NCBI GenBank assembly: GCA_905397405.1
Contig: CAJPVJ010000071.1
Location: 1 to 46,783, forward strand
Direction of reading: 5' to 3'
Origin: Oppiella nova
Lineage: Eukaryota > Arthropoda > Arachnida > Sarcoptiformes > Oppiidae
DNA: 46,783 bases
Part shown: positions 20,301-31,877 of the stretch, one piece after another
How the letters are laid out: each line of letters opens with the position of its first letter
How positions within the stretch are numbered: the stretch's first letter is position 1
Notes under the pieces: generated by a model
Told to the model about the DNA's origin: nothing
The model's input: only the letters and a program-made list of their open reading frames with translations
The model's database searches: none
Position numbers and translations under genes: made by a program

Positions 20301-23300
20301 ATATTATATCTCAGTAATATCAATAAATGATACCCATGATTGGTATTTGAAATAAAATTGATTTAATAAATGTTTAATTTGACATGTACCAGTAGAAACA
20401 AGTAGAAAGAATAAGCAAGGACGTGCAATTACTGGAATACTGGAATAGAATATTATGAACTTGAACATACCGTACTGTCCTTGCAATACAGTGTACGGTA
20501 TATTGAATTAAAGGGTTGAATGAATTGCGAGCCATAGAGACGTAATGGAGACATGAATGTTGTTTTGCTCTCAAATCTCACATAAAGTTATGACATATTT
20601 ATGTTTATTGCTTTTGCGACTCATATTATAGTTAAGCCGTTAATACTCTTTTGCCTGACGTTCCCAACAACTGAATACCAGTAGAGGATAAACAGCTCAA
20701 AGTTTATAAGAATTTTCTCTATTTATTGTATTTTATTTAAGACAACCATATATTCAGTATTATATTGTGTATAAAATAACATAATCTTTGAATTACATTC
20801 TGTCCAATAATTCCGTTGATAAACATTAATATTAATAAATGTATTCAATGTATGCGAAAGTCAGATAATGCTTTAAAACCATTTATTATTTATAGTATCT
20901 AATGTTATCAAAGTTAATTATTCACACTATTACTGCAGTCTCAATTTTTATTTAAGTCAAATATTATATATATTAACTATTAAAAGTAACTATTACTTAA
21001 TGTTTACTTTAAATGTTTAACCAATGTTATCAACTATGAACTCGTTCAAAAGAGATTAAAATCAGAGTATTTAATTGACAATACCTATATTAATATTGTA
21101 GGTCATTAAAATTATGAATTAAAATTTACAATTCTATATAATTGTTACAATTTAAAAATCAGATTTAAAAAAATTAAACTTTTGATTGAAAAAAGCTTGA
21201 CTACAAACTCAAAAAATCTAATATTTTGTTAGAAGTTTTAAATAAAACGAAAATGAATTGGAGTTGAGATTGAGTTTGAAATAAAGAGACGACAAGAGAT
21301 TGTGGGCGAAAAAGAGATGAACACAAATAGTGTCGATACCGGAAGGACCAGAGATTGAGGCAATAGCAGGAAAGGCAGCTGTAGGTGATATATAAACCCA
21401 AACATCATTATAGACACACTACCAGAGTGACCAGATCCCAAGTATTTGACTTGACTTTCAAGTATTTGGGGTGTTTGTCAAGTGACAATGCAAGGGGTAA
21501 TACTTGACATTTTAATGTCAAGTATTGTATTTTAAATAAATTATTAATGAAATTATATAAAATCGCGACCAATTAGCAAAATAACATGAAGGTTATTGTA
21601 ATATTCTTATATTAAATATTAATTTTATAAATAACTAGAAAAACATAGGATGTCAGGATTTGTTGTTAGTTCTATTAATTTTGACAATAATAAAGTATAA
21701 AGAAATAGCCTCTATTGTCAAGATTAATACTTGTAATTAATATGACAAGTATTGGTGCTTAAAATAAAATAACAATTAATAATAAATTTTAAATTGGGAA
21801 AATGGGACGAATATTTTTCAAATTAGTTTAAATTTTAGATTTAATTTCATAAGTTTAGTTGTTTAGTTTAAAACATTTTTAATAACTTAATTGAGCATAA
21901 TTTTAATTTATTGTTATATTATAACTATTATAAAAGCATGGTTTAATTGTAATTTTCAAAAAAAATTGTCAAGTATTTGTTAAGTATTTTTTGAAGAATT
22001 TATTAGAAAATACAAGTATTTTTAATTTTTGATCTGGTCACACTGCACACGACTAGCAACTAATGATAATCCCATCACTTACTCGCATATAATACAACTC
22101 TTTTGAAGGGATGAAAAATATTCATTCATATGCTTTCATTGAAACCATGTCAATGTTGTCACATATTTTCAATATATATATCTTACCTGCTACTACAGCA
22201 TACAAAACTAGAGGACATTAACATTTCAAAAAATAAAATCCTGAACTACACGTGTTTATTCCTGTATCATATAATTAGTTTAAAATATAACCCTTAATTG
22301 TTTACACTAGTAAATTATTGTGCAATACACCAACATTATTTGTTCTTAAAATAAAACATGCAAAATAGTAAAGTGTATTGTGCAATATGTATCCAAACTA
22401 TTTTCCCCTCTTTTGAATACACTTGACTATTTTATTCTAGGACCTAGATAACAAGGTTAACATAAGCACATTGATGTAAAAATTATAAATATTCTTAATT
22501 CGTAAAAAGCATTTAATTTTTGTTGATGTCAGCCGAGATTATTACGGTCGGGATTTTGGTTTTTGAAGATTTAACTCAATTAATTACCTTCACGTTAATT
22601 ATGATTTCTATAATATTCTATATTTTGAATGTTGTCAATGAATTAAGAATGTCTTACCCCTTCTGGCGTCCAGTGTATAAATTGGTGCCAACTATCATAG
22701 AAATCCAAATTTATATTAAGTATTAGTTTAATTTTAGACTCTACATTTTATATACATTATTAATTTTAAAAATATCCATACTTTTTATAAAATAAAATAT
22801 TTATTATCTATATTATTTATTTAAAAAATGATATACAATTTCTGAATGCATACAACGGTTACATTAACAGTGAAGGTCGATAACTTAGTTTTAAACAATC
22901 ATTAGTGACATATGACATACCTGTTCATCTTTGTACCACAGAATTAATACCACCTGATCATCCAGAGTTGGTGGTGTTATATCACAGGGAAGGGCTACCT
23001 ATTCAAACAGTAAACAAAAAATGGTTTCAATTGTTTAATTATTATTATTATTGTTTACAGTCAGATCAAGCAGATCATAACATTAAGTATAGAAATATCT
23101 ATTTGCATCTTATAGAAATTTTGGTTTAACTTATACGTATTCTTTACAGTAATTCAATCTAAGATATCATTAATTTAATACAATCAAGCTAGTGTTGCAT
23201 ACTATCTATATATCATTTATACAGTATAAAACAATTAAAAGTTGCATATATTGATAGAATAAAATACCTGAACATTGTAAAATAGAAATCAGAGTTGAAA

Positions 23301-23403
23301 TATTTATTTTTTTAAAATCTTAAGGTGTCGAACAATTACTTGATTATATAAACCATTTCTGAACATACCTTTCCACGAACCACTGCCGTGTACAAAATTG
23401 ACG
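10694..23403 (-). CDS. side-like: Sidestep-family Ig-superfamily transmembrane receptor (5' end missing)
   Basis: Seventeen exons with agreeing phases give 927 residues: 23403-23369, 22998-22921, 22691-22658, 20002-19958, 19719-19576, 18884-18774, 18663-18586, 18217-18092, 17443-17294, 17216-17082, 15813-15652, 15288-15132, 14818-14681, 12463-12348, 12102-11788, 11715-11014 and 10953-10694. Hallmarks of Sidestep are VALPCDITPP and LWYKDE (Ig1), APIYTLDARRG, GDYRCRVDFKRART, VPPEEPLIVDMDGNELKG and GGKPRPSLSWWRD (Ig2), FTCQAINNNITVP, Ig3 to Ig5, and YGTVECMAKNSIGIQ. FN3 follows with FAANSKGRS, then a helix (11327-11401) and a tail with PPDIIPS. Drosophila Sidestep is a neuronal or muscle surface ligand for Beaten path proteins in motor-axon guidance; the same role is inferred. 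Which family member this is cannot be told. The signal-peptide exon was not found. Confidence 0.93.
10954..11013 (-). other. 60-nt intron in the receptor tail, readable if retained
   Basis: GT at 11013-11012 and AG at 10955-10954 enclose 60 nt of T-rich sequence. The frame is open through it and 60 is a multiple of 3, so retention would insert 20 mostly hydrophobic residues (including ITVCIHLTVVLYL) just before the ITIM-like motifs without breaking the frame. Confidence 0.6.
11864..12840. repeat. Tandem exon duplication, copy 1 (977 bp, used exons)
   Basis: This block is repeated directly at 12841-13854. It carries the receptor's second Ig5 exon (12348-12463) and most of the first FN3 exon (11788-12102), with the introns around them. 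In this copy the FN3 exon keeps its downstream part and donor (11788), so it supplies the main transcript. The copies are nearly identical in exons and differ in introns by a few substitutions and small indels. Confidence 0.93.
12800..12805 (-). terminator. Poly(A) signal after the truncated FN3 exon
   Basis: AATAAA on the minus strand, about 15 nt past the stop codon of the truncated copy. It makes an alternative terminal exon possible. Confidence 0.4.
12820..13079 (-). CDS. Truncated duplicate FN3 exon: possible alternative last exon
   Basis: The acceptor (AG at 13081-13080) and the first ~80 codons match 12102-11864 with one evident substitution region (ANWTAND against ANWTGND). After YSNSN the match ends at the duplication joint, and the frame reads FFKIDK then a stop at 12820-12822 with no donor. 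AATAAA follows at 12805-12800. Spliced from the Ig5b exon just upstream (13346), it would yield a receptor with five Ig domains and part of FN3 but no membrane helix, that is, a secreted form. This is inference from sites seen; a non-functional by-product of the duplication, or an assembly duplicate, is as possible. Confidence 0.5.
12841..13854. repeat. Tandem exon duplication, copy 2 (about 1014 bp)
   Basis: Second copy of the 11864-12840 block, starting exactly where copy 1 ends. It contains a full duplicate Ig5 exon (13346-13461, with both splice sites) and an FN3 exon cut short at its downstream edge. Small differences include an intronic run of ATTACA-type repeats near 13470. Confidence 0.93.
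13346..13461 (-). CDS. Duplicate Ig5b exon of the Sidestep-family gene
   Basis: Same 116-nt exon as 12348-12463, with intact acceptor (AG at 13463-13462) and donor (GT at 13345-13344), encoding the segment from SMLSYAPQSLQEYG to KYHIIRAG. It enters in phase 2 and leaves in phase 1. Including both copies in one mRNA would shift the frame, so the two must be mutually exclusive, or one is silent. Confidence 0.75.
13855..14680. other. Intron of the Sidestep-family gene with a short tandem duplication
   Basis: AT-rich intron sequence with no exon seen. It holds a direct repeat of about 97 bp: 14210-14306 and 14338-14434 are almost identical, separated by about 31 bp. Confidence 0.6.
14210..14434. 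repeat. Direct repeat, ~97-bp units
   Basis: Both units run from ATGTAATTAATGTAATCAG to TTTTCAGTTATAAA. The spacer (14307-14337) begins ACCACTTTCCC; the second unit is followed by TGGTGAAAGGG, which is nearly its inverse, so the joint may hold a small palindrome. Confidence 0.88.
15814..17081. other. Intron of the Sidestep-family gene (about 1.27 kb)
   Basis: Non-coding between the Ig4 and Ig3 exons. The one clear structure is the long hairpin at 15915-16061. The rest is AT-rich with no ORF of note. Confidence 0.6.
15915..16061. ncRNA. Intronic hairpin, 39-bp stem, miRNA-precursor-like
   Basis: 15915-15953 pairs with 16023-16061 over 39 positions with only about three departures from Watson-Crick pairing, one of which can be a G-U pair in one orientation; the loop is 69 nt. 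The stem is less AT-rich than the surrounding DNA (GGCACATACCAAA on the 5' arm). Size and imperfection fit an arthropod pri-miRNA, but a small palindromic MITE remnant would look the same. It lies in an intron of the minus-strand gene. Confidence 0.4.
17444..18091. other. Intron of the Sidestep-family gene (648 bp)
   Basis: Non-coding, with an unusually high number of ACTGTA/TACAGT words (for example near 17587, 17716, 17747, 17781, 17947 and 18005). No exon seen. Confidence 0.55.
18885..19575. other. Intron of the Sidestep-family gene (691 bp)
   Basis: AT-rich intron between the Ig1b and Ig2a exons; nothing else recognised. Confidence 0.55.
20003..22657. other. Intron of the Sidestep-family gene (2.65 kb) with a MITE
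   Basis: Non-coding except for the hAT-like MITE at 21423-22045. A 21-nt segment near 22180-22200 has acceptor- and donor-like ends but would break the phase between the flanking exons, so it was not taken as an exon. Confidence 0.55.
21423..22045. mobile_element. Non-autonomous hAT-like MITE (623 bp)
   Basis: The ends are inverted repeats: CAGAGTGACCAGATC at 21423-21437 against CAGTGTGACCAGATC read inward from 22045 (14 of 15). The flanks give a near-perfect 8-bp target duplication, CACACTAC and CACACGAC, as hAT transposons make. Internally it is AT-rich with several CAAGTATT words near both ends and no transposase ORF. Sequence ending in GATCCGGTCACTCT at 33800 and 36440 resembles this terminus, so relatives exist nearby. 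Confidence 0.75.
22692..22920. other. Short intron of the Sidestep-family gene (229 bp)
   Basis: AT-rich and non-coding, between the exon reading APIYTLDARRG and the Ig1a exon. Confidence 0.55.
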
Positions 23404-23654
23404 CTAAAAATAAATAAATATTTATATTAATAAATTTGTATTTCAAAAAATTGAGTTCTTAAAACAATAATTAATTTTAATTTCAATTAATTGATAAAAC
23501 ATTAATAATAATTCATTCATTGTTTTCAATATTATTGAGTTTGTAAATTCCCCATAAAATACTAGTATTCCCTACTTGTCCTTAATTAATCATTTTGTTA
23601 AGCATTTTATTTACTCGACGGCGAATAGAAAATGAAAATATAAAAAATATATAG

Positions 23655-23696
23655 GTTTAGAGTTTAGAGTTTAGAGTTTAGAGTTTAGAGTTTAGA
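23655..23696. repeat. Heptamer array (GTTTAGA)x6
   Basis: Six perfect copies of GTTTAGA. It is one base different from the plant-type telomere heptamer TTTAGGG but bears no sign of telomeric origin; a simple minisatellite is the plain reading. Confidence 0.92.
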
Positions 23697-24921
23697 TTGT
23701 TACAACCAGTGAATGCTGGCGCCTTAAATCATTTGAATTTATTCAGACATAATTGATAATGCAACTATAGATCATCAGCAGATAATGTATTTTATAGTCA
23801 AAATATCATTGAAATTTTTTATGTTTTTATAATCACTTGTTAACATTAAAACTTAAGTGAAAAACAGATATTAATTTTTAAGATTTTAAGAAAGCCAAAA
23901 CCTTATGACTTAATGTATTTTTTCGTGTAGTTATAAGGTTTTGTGTATTAACTCAGTATTGAAATACTACAACTTATGATTTCAAATTAAAATATTATAA
24001 CATTAAAACATTAAAATAAAATACGTGAACTGTAAATCTCTCATTCACTTTCTAAAGTCACAAAATTTATGAGCCAACATTTTTGGTTCATTTGAAAATT
24101 ACTGTATAATATACGTGTGATGAAATTTAGCCAGCCAAGCTAGCAAGCCAATTTTAGAACTGTAACTTATAACAGTACATATGGATATTTGTATATTTTT
24201 GCGTTTCTAGTTTTTTTTATCAAAAAGAAAAAACTCGATGGATTTTAAACTATAGATACAAAATACTTTGTACAGTATATTTATAAAATAAATGAGTATA
24301 AATTTTAAAAATATTTTTAAATTGTTTGAATTTTACCACTATTAAACTGTTTACATAAATCCTATAGAATATACTGTATTATATATTTTTGATACATAAT
24401 ACTGTCTACACCATTTTATACCATTTAATTAAAATGTGTTAGTTGCCAACACTTTTCACAATTTAAATTTCTAAATTATTTTCATTAATTTCTGAATACA
24501 TCGATTTTATAATAATTAATAAAGTCTTACATATTAACTTGACTATATTAATAACAATAAAGGTAAAATACATAATAGAAATAGTTTTGTTTGAGTTGAT
24601 TACAGCAATCACAACAAATTGATCCTTTCTAAATAATAGTCAAATAAATATGTGTCAGCCCTTACATGCACCACCATATGTTACCACAATGGGAGTGGGA
24701 TGTGAGGGATGTGTCATACTTTGCAATCGAAACTCCAGGCTATCTTGTAATCGGTTTTTACTAAACAATGAACTCATATGACATACTGTACTATACTATA
24801 CTGTACTGAATAGAGTTTGCAGTCATTTGCCAAAATAAGGTTTGTCCAAAAAACATTTGCTTACTATTTATTATCCATACTTTTTGAATTAGTTTTGGTT
24901 ATTTTAATTTGAAGTTTGGTT

Positions 24922-24975
24922 TGGTTAGGTAAGGTTAGGTTAGGTTAAATTAGGTTAAATTAGGTTAGTTTAGAT
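24922..24975. repeat. Degenerate interstitial TTAGG block
   Basis: GGTTAGGT, AAGGTTAGGT, TAGGTTAAAT and similar units run for about 50 bp on the plus strand. The orientation is opposite to the CCTAA array at the window start. It probably marks an old repair patch or short interstitial telomeric sequence. Confidence 0.75.
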
Positions 24976-26037
24976 TAAATTTGTAGTCAACACAGTATGT
25001 AGTCAATAATAGAATTAATACTGTTAATTTGTTTTAAAATACACATTTTATAAATTCCTAGTTAAAAAATTGTTTTTGAAAAACAATAATTTTATTTAAT
25101 AATTGTTATGTTTTACAGTTTCTGTTATTAATACTTGTATTTGTTTCAGACGTCCGCACAGAATATCAACAGTAGTTGAGTGCACGTCGTCTAAAATTAA
25201 CAATAAATCAAATTATATTGTATAATAGCTATTAGTTATTATATGTGATTAGTTATTACGTATGATTGTTATAAATTTCGGGCTTAATTTAATATTTTTA
25301 ATGTTTAACCAAATTACGGAAATTAAAATAATGAGTTTAATTTGCAAATACAGAATAAAATATTTAAAAAAATAAGATAGCTAAAATGGAGTCAAAATGT
25401 TTTTAGTATTTTTTGTCATCTTTGTTCTTTATTATGTTTTTCCATAAAAATTACTCAAATTCTAATTAAAAGAGAAAAATATAAGATTTTTTAAAAATTC
25501 TTTTATTTTTTCCTTTAGATATTCAAGTATATCGATATAACTTATTAAATATTATGCTCATAAAAAATTTAATAAACTTTAAAAAATTAAAATAAGTTGT
25601 GGAGATCTCTGTAAAAATGGATTGTTACAAATTATATGAAAGAATACCACAATTCATAAACATATAGTAAAACAAAACCCTAACTGTCCCTTTAAAATTT
25701 TGGTAAAGGAATTAATCAAAAAGACAACAGGGTGTTTAATTGAAGAGTATAGATATAAACAGGCATTTGCATTTATTGTATCATTCGAAATATTTAGTCG
25801 TATTTGAAAATGGTAAATTAAATATTGATAATGAACATAGAATTAAAAATTAATAATTGGATAAAACTCGATTGCAAAATCATTGGAAATTATAACTTAA
25901 ATAAGTATTAATTGATATAATATTGCAGTGCGAATAAGGATTAAATCAATTGTTGGAACATTTGTTGTTTGGTTTGAATTATTAAAAAAGAGCAAAAACT
26001 GCAAAATTCTAGACGACTTGAGCTAACGACAGAAGTT

Positions 26038-26039
<2 letters not shown>

Positions 26040-26073
<34 letters not shown>
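26040..26073. repeat. (GA)n microsatellite
   Basis: About 17 GA units without interruption. Confidence 0.95.
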
Positions 26074-26075
<2 letters not shown>

Positions 26076-27634
26076 AAAGTATTAAAGAGATAAGAAGTGT
26101 TGCGAAGACACGTGTTGTTAATGATCTGCATTTGAAATTTAAATTGTCTGCAAATCTTTGTTAGATTTGTAATCGATTTCCACTCCTGTGTCCCATTATA
26201 TTGGCCTCACTTTTAGGCTTAGCTCTCAATCAATGAATCTCTACTCCACTCCATTCAATACTATTTGATGGTTGAGAACAGATTGGAAAACAAAAAATCA
26301 CAAAATGTGATGACTATTGCAAACATAGCATTCATTGATTGCTTTCAAATTGTTGCAAGAAGTGTCGATTGCAAAGTACAAATTAAAATGCATTTTGTTT
26401 CTCAATATCATTGCACAACACATCTTATTTGTAACTTTGTTTAAATAGTCATTAATTTAATTAAACTGTAAAGTGTCTCAATATTTACAGCATTTACAAT
26501 TAGTGAACATTTTAAAAACTTAAAGATCAAATACTCAATACTAATTATGTTTAATTAATAAATTGTAATGAACTGTATGTAGTAATTTTATACCATATAT
26601 CTAGATTTTGAAGAAATTATGATAATAAATATGATATGAATATGATATGAATATCTGTATATTTCATAGAATAGGAAAAGCAATTCAAAATGAGTGCCAT
26701 TTTTGGTTCAAATGAAAAGATATTTTGTTGTCTTCTGTGAGGGAGTCTCTCAATAAGAATCGATTGAATCAATGTAAGCATAGGTGAGGGAGAGTGCAGT
26801 CCTAGCACTGCACTGCACGCACACAACACACACTCCAACAAAATCTCAACAAACTGTGGTACCGGTGCTCACAAAGTGTTCATATCGTACAGATCCCTCA
26901 TATCTCACACCTGCCCTCATACGCCGTTCTCCTTTGCATGTGAATTGTCTGTATTTCATAGATATATCTCTGTCTGTCTTTTCTCAATATCACAGTTGCA
27001 ATGAAAAGTCCATTTTTATTGATTGTCAGATCATTCATTCATTTCAACATTTATTCTCAACTTTATATTACACTAAATTTTATCAAATTACAACCAAATT
27101 AAAAATGTCTTGATACATTATATCAATATTTAATTAAAAATTGAATTATTTTGTGGTTACTTGGGCAAATACAAAATTTCATTAGATTCACAAGAAACTA
27201 ATCAAAACAAATGTTTTAATTCTCTACTGAAACTATGCTTAATATCAATATTTAAAATAGTAATATTTTATAAAACAAACTTAAACTATCATAGTTTAAA
27301 CCAGTTCATTATAATTTAGATTGTAAACTTAGATTATATACTAAGCAATAACTCACCCCTTAAATGCCTCTTTATAACAATACACATAAATATAAACCCT
27401 ATAATTAAGACTCAAAATATGAAAACGAATAAAACTAATCCAATTCGTGAGTTATATAATACAATAATACAATACTGTTGGCATATGGATATATCATTGA
27501 TTAATCATATAACCACATAGTATTATTGTTTTTAAACCGTATTATTAACATATTTATTTAGAATTTATTTTAAAAATAATTTATTTTTAACTGTAAATCC
27601 TAATAATAAAAATTATTATTATATATTCTAACTC

Positions 27635-27638
<4 letters not shown>
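26074..27638. other. Non-coding stretch with a slightly GC-richer patch
   Basis: 26750-26960 is less AT-rich than its neighbours and contains the inverted repeat GTGCAGT-CCTAGC-ACTGCAC (near 26791-26810). An open frame crosses it but has no recognisable domain and no supporting splice context. It could hold an untranslated exon or promoter; nothing firmer can be said. Confidence 0.35.
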
Positions 27639-27668
<30 letters not shown>

Positions 27669-27680
27669 TGTGAGAGAGAG
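27639..27680. repeat. (TG)n microsatellite running into (GA)n
   Basis: About 14 TG units, then GAGTGTGAGAGAGAG. Confidence 0.95.
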
Positions 27681-30600
27681 GTGAATAGTGTGAATTGAGC
27701 CGTCTTTTAGTGATAAGGTATGTCTTATTATGTGTCGTACAGATTGTAGTGAATTTATGGCACTTTCCTTATTTCTTGTGATGTATGGATGGCATGAATG
27801 TATGGATTGGAGCAAAGTTTGGAGGCATTTATGCATTTGATTCAATGTTTGGCATGTATTGCAACGCATATAACATAGAGATTGAAATGAGATAACTATT
27901 TGCTTGTTATAAGTGATGTGTGCAAATAAATACAATGTAAGTTACTATGAAAGTAAGTTGCATCTCATAGCTCACACTTGACTCTAAATTGTATTCACCA
28001 TTTGAAATGATAAAAAGTGTTAACATTTAGTTAGTATATTTTATTAAAATTTTATATTGATTTAATTAAAAGATTCAAAGATTGTTTAATTTATTTTTAA
28101 ATAGTTAAAATATCTTAGATGTTTTAGTCAATTAAAATACGATAATCCATGTACAGTATTTATTAATTTAAATTAAATATTTAATGGGAAAATAAATATT
28201 ACTAACTATAATTATCTAATCACAATTATTCTATTTTATACATAATATAATTTTCTATGAAGATATTTTAGTACTCACTAAATATTTAAATCTGTATACT
28301 CGTTTTATTAACAAATAACTTTTAATTGTATAATTTATATTATAGTTATTTTATAATCATTTTCTATATAGACATATCGTTTACTGTACAATACTGTACA
28401 ATAATGTATATTACTGTACTCGTTAGTGATTAGACAAATAATTCTTATATGACATGATGGAAAGATGATTGTTAATATTTGTGTTTTTATAAATGTATAT
28501 AAAAGTAGTGTTTATTCATTCAAATTTATAAAATTTTATTGATACCTATTCTCATCATATAATTTATGTAACTTACAGTACAGTATAGAAAGTTTTATAG
28601 GAATAAGTCATAATGCATTTTTATGCTACGATTATCATTCATTTTTATTAACTTTCCATTTTACTTTTAGTTATTTTTATTTACATATTATAACATTACA
28701 TAACAAACAGTTATACAGTTATGACGAGTTTGTACTGTAAATAAGAAATGATGGGTTCATGGATGCCTCGCAGGCATATACTGTTCAGATAACTGTGTCT
28801 CACATTTTTCTAATGCAAATGTCACTCAAATACATTATTACCATAGTTTGGCTTTTCTTAGGGGCAATTCAATTTAGTACAGTATGTATGAAAACTTTAC
28901 CTAAAGAGAGAGCCCACCCCTACTAAATCCCTCTTTCGTTGGACGTATACATTATGTAAGCGCATACTCGTTCACCTCTTCCCTCATCCCACGAGAACGT
29001 AGTTATTGAATGAGCCCTTAATTGTGTCATACATTTGTACTCTTAGTGTAACAAATTATAACCGCATGTATGATACGGTATCATTGATACCACACAAATT
29101 GATCCTATTTTCATTATTAGGGCCCATTAGTATTAAGTGCAAACAAACAATTACCAATTTCAACATATTTTAGTGATACTTAAATTACTACAAGTCTATA
29201 TTATTTTCAAATATAAATAACTATTTAAATATTGAGTTCACTTTTTACTTATTAAACTAAAAATAAGAGTAACAATAAACACTTCTAAACTGTGCCAAAC
29301 AAGTAAAATTGTACCGGATTATCTTAAACTAGTAACTATAAAAGCTGAATACATTTCAAATGTATATAAAAAATACTTTATAATCATATTTTAAAATCAA
29401 ATTTGGGGTTAATACTATAAAAATGACAATTAACCACGGACACAGGTTTGTGAACACCCGTTGTGATTTAATCATTTAATGTCAGCTAATTGAATAAAAA
29501 CAAACATTAATAATTTTAATATTTTAAATAAAAATATTTACAGTATGTCTAGTTTTAAAGAGATAAATCTAGTTATATCTAAAAGGAAACTGGTCACTTT
29601 GAGTACATATAGCCATGTGGTATCAAAATTGATTAGCGAATACACTGTACATTATTATAGCATTAGTAATGAGTTTAATAGAAAATGTGAACATATTTAT
29701 TTGATATTTAAAATACTTAGATAATTATGAAGCAATGTGCTAATTATAGTGTTTGGCAATAGATGGGAAGCTATGTTGTAGTATTTATACATATGATTGC
29801 ATTGAATGGGGATATACTCTACAGTGAATAGCTCTAGAGTGTAAGCATTGCTGTATTTGGTGTTGTGTATTGTATATACTATACTGTACTGTATGTACTG
29901 TACTATACAGTAGTATTTGGTGTATAGTTAGGTAATCAATAACGATATAACGAAATAATGTAATAAAGGTTTAGAGTAAGAGTGAGTCGAATGAAAGTTT
30001 CAAACAAATACTGTTCTCCTATTCTCCTATTGTTAGGCCAATGAAAGCAAAAGCAGTGAAACTTGTATTACAGTTATTGTATGCCATGTATGGCTTGTAA
30101 TTGTAAGTGAGAGCCAAACCAATTAATTATTACTAGAGTATGAGTTGAGTCTAAATCTTAGAAAGGCTTAGAAAATCATTTTGTTTAGACAACAAATTAC
30201 TTTAGATTATCGATTATTTCATACATTTTTTCATTTTAACACATTTTCTTCAAAATAATAAATTCAAATATAAATTGAAAAATTCTCGTCTTTATTGTAA
30301 ATAAAGCATTAAAATATTATGTCATGTGAAGTACAGTATTATAAGTGCTTGGAGTATAATAGGATTACATAACGAACATCTCTGCATTTCTTATGTTTGC
30401 AATAATGTTGGCACATGTATTTTGTCCAATATAGTGCTACCTTCCCTAAATTATAATTAAAATTAAGTGAATTTTACAAGTTTAGTCACCATTTTCACTG
30501 AGAGGACTACACATTCACCTCATGAGATCTTCGGGACCACTGTTTTCATGTGTCAATAGAGGACAATCGTCCAAAGAGGACAGTTGGTTGCTCTAGTTTT

Positions 30601-31371
30601 AGCTTACATACAAAGTATCTATACTAAAATACATCTTACATATAATTATTATCTTTAAGGTTCAGTGAAAGTTTCAAAGGTATTGGTGGATCACATATTA
30701 TATTTTAACCCGGTTTATTTTGAATGATTGGAGTACAACCTACTTGGTTGAGGTCTTTATGTATTATGATATAATAATGATGATAATAATTATGTGAAAT
30801 TACAATAATATCAATAACTTAAATAATTTAGTAATACTTAGTTATGAAATTATTTATTACAAAAACGCAAATGTTTGCAGTTATTTATTTAATATAATAT
30901 AAAACATATTTTATAACTTGTTTTAAAGTTTAATATGATTCTCAGTTGTAATTAAATAAATTACTAAGAATTAATACAGGTAAGTTAGATATAATCAATA
31001 TAAATAATGTGTGAGTATATTTGGTTAGTTTATAGTAATATATGCAAACAGGGTAAAATTGATTAGAAAACAAATTATACATGTTCAGTACAATACAGTA
31101 TTACAATAATATGTGATGGCATGTGAAGTCGTCAGAGCTCTAAAGGATTTCATAAGAAATGTGTATAAAAATGACATTAAATAAGAAACGAATTCTCAAA
31201 TGTGATGCCATTCTGTATATAAGGGTATATAAAGTCATTATTAATGTTATAAAGAAAAGCATCCTTACGTTAGGTTAGAATAAATGACTTTTATTTCTTT
31301 TGATATACACTACAGTTGCTGTAATATGTTATAGTATTAGACAAACACAAACAGCTACTAAAGTCTGGTCT
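27681..31371. other. Non-coding AT-rich stretch
   Basis: No exon or RNA gene recognised. It contains dense ACTGTA/TACAGT words (28381-28425, 29871-29915) and one weak TIR-bounded repeat (28858-29022). Confidence 0.5.
28858..29022. mobile_element. Degenerate short TIR element (MITE-like)
   Basis: The left edge, about TTAGGGGCAATTCAATTTAG, and the reversed right edge, about TTAAGGGCTCATTCAATAAC, are similar inverted ends around about 165 bp that is GC-richer than the surroundings. A looser relative of one half may lie at 38885-39030. Ends are diverged, so class and limits are tentative. Confidence 0.35.
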
Positions 31372-31827
31372 CACAAATACAAGAGTAAAAGTTTTTTTGG
31401 TCAATAATTCTGAAAAAGGCATGAAATGAAGAGAATAGCAGAATAGCATAGAATAACATATCATATCATATAATACTATAACGTATAATATAATGCAAAA
31501 TTATTTGCCATCGGAGGCACGTTTGCCATACAACTGAACGTGATTATCATAAAACATACACAACCATAACATATATCCTAACCTTATATTAATATTATTA
31601 AATATATATCGCACTCAACAAACATATCGACACAATAAACTCCCTGTCCATACAATCATCCCTCCAAACACACATAACAAAGTCACCTTTCATTGCATTT
31701 TCATAATTAAAACTTATTTATAATTACCTTATTTGTCCAGTACAAATATCTATTATTTCACATCAATTTGATCTTAAATTCAGTGCACTGTTCACTCATT
31801 AATAAAGGCAACTTTACAGATATAAAT

Positions 31828-31877
<50 letters not shown>

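Larger units (their letters stand above)
23404..26020. other. AT-rich non-coding DNA upstream of the first exon found
   Basis: Probably the intron before the exon at 23369-23403. No signal-peptide exon was found. Notable content is a heptamer array (23655-23696) and a degenerate TTAGG block (24922-24975). Confidence 0.5.

Noticed and set aside
22179-22200. 21-nt micro-exon with AG and GT ends
   Set aside because: It would disrupt the consistent phase between the exons at 22658-22691 and 19958-20002 and adds nothing known from the family.
22905-23129. Plus-strand open frame with an Ig-like look (ELVVLYHREGLPIQT)
   Set aside because: It is the antisense of the true Ig1 exon at 22921-22998, whose minus-strand reading (VALPCDITPP, LWYKDE) matches Sidestep and fits the splice phases.
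26784-27113. 109-codon plus-strand open frame
   Set aside because: No domain, no splice context and ordinary composition after the first 150 bases.
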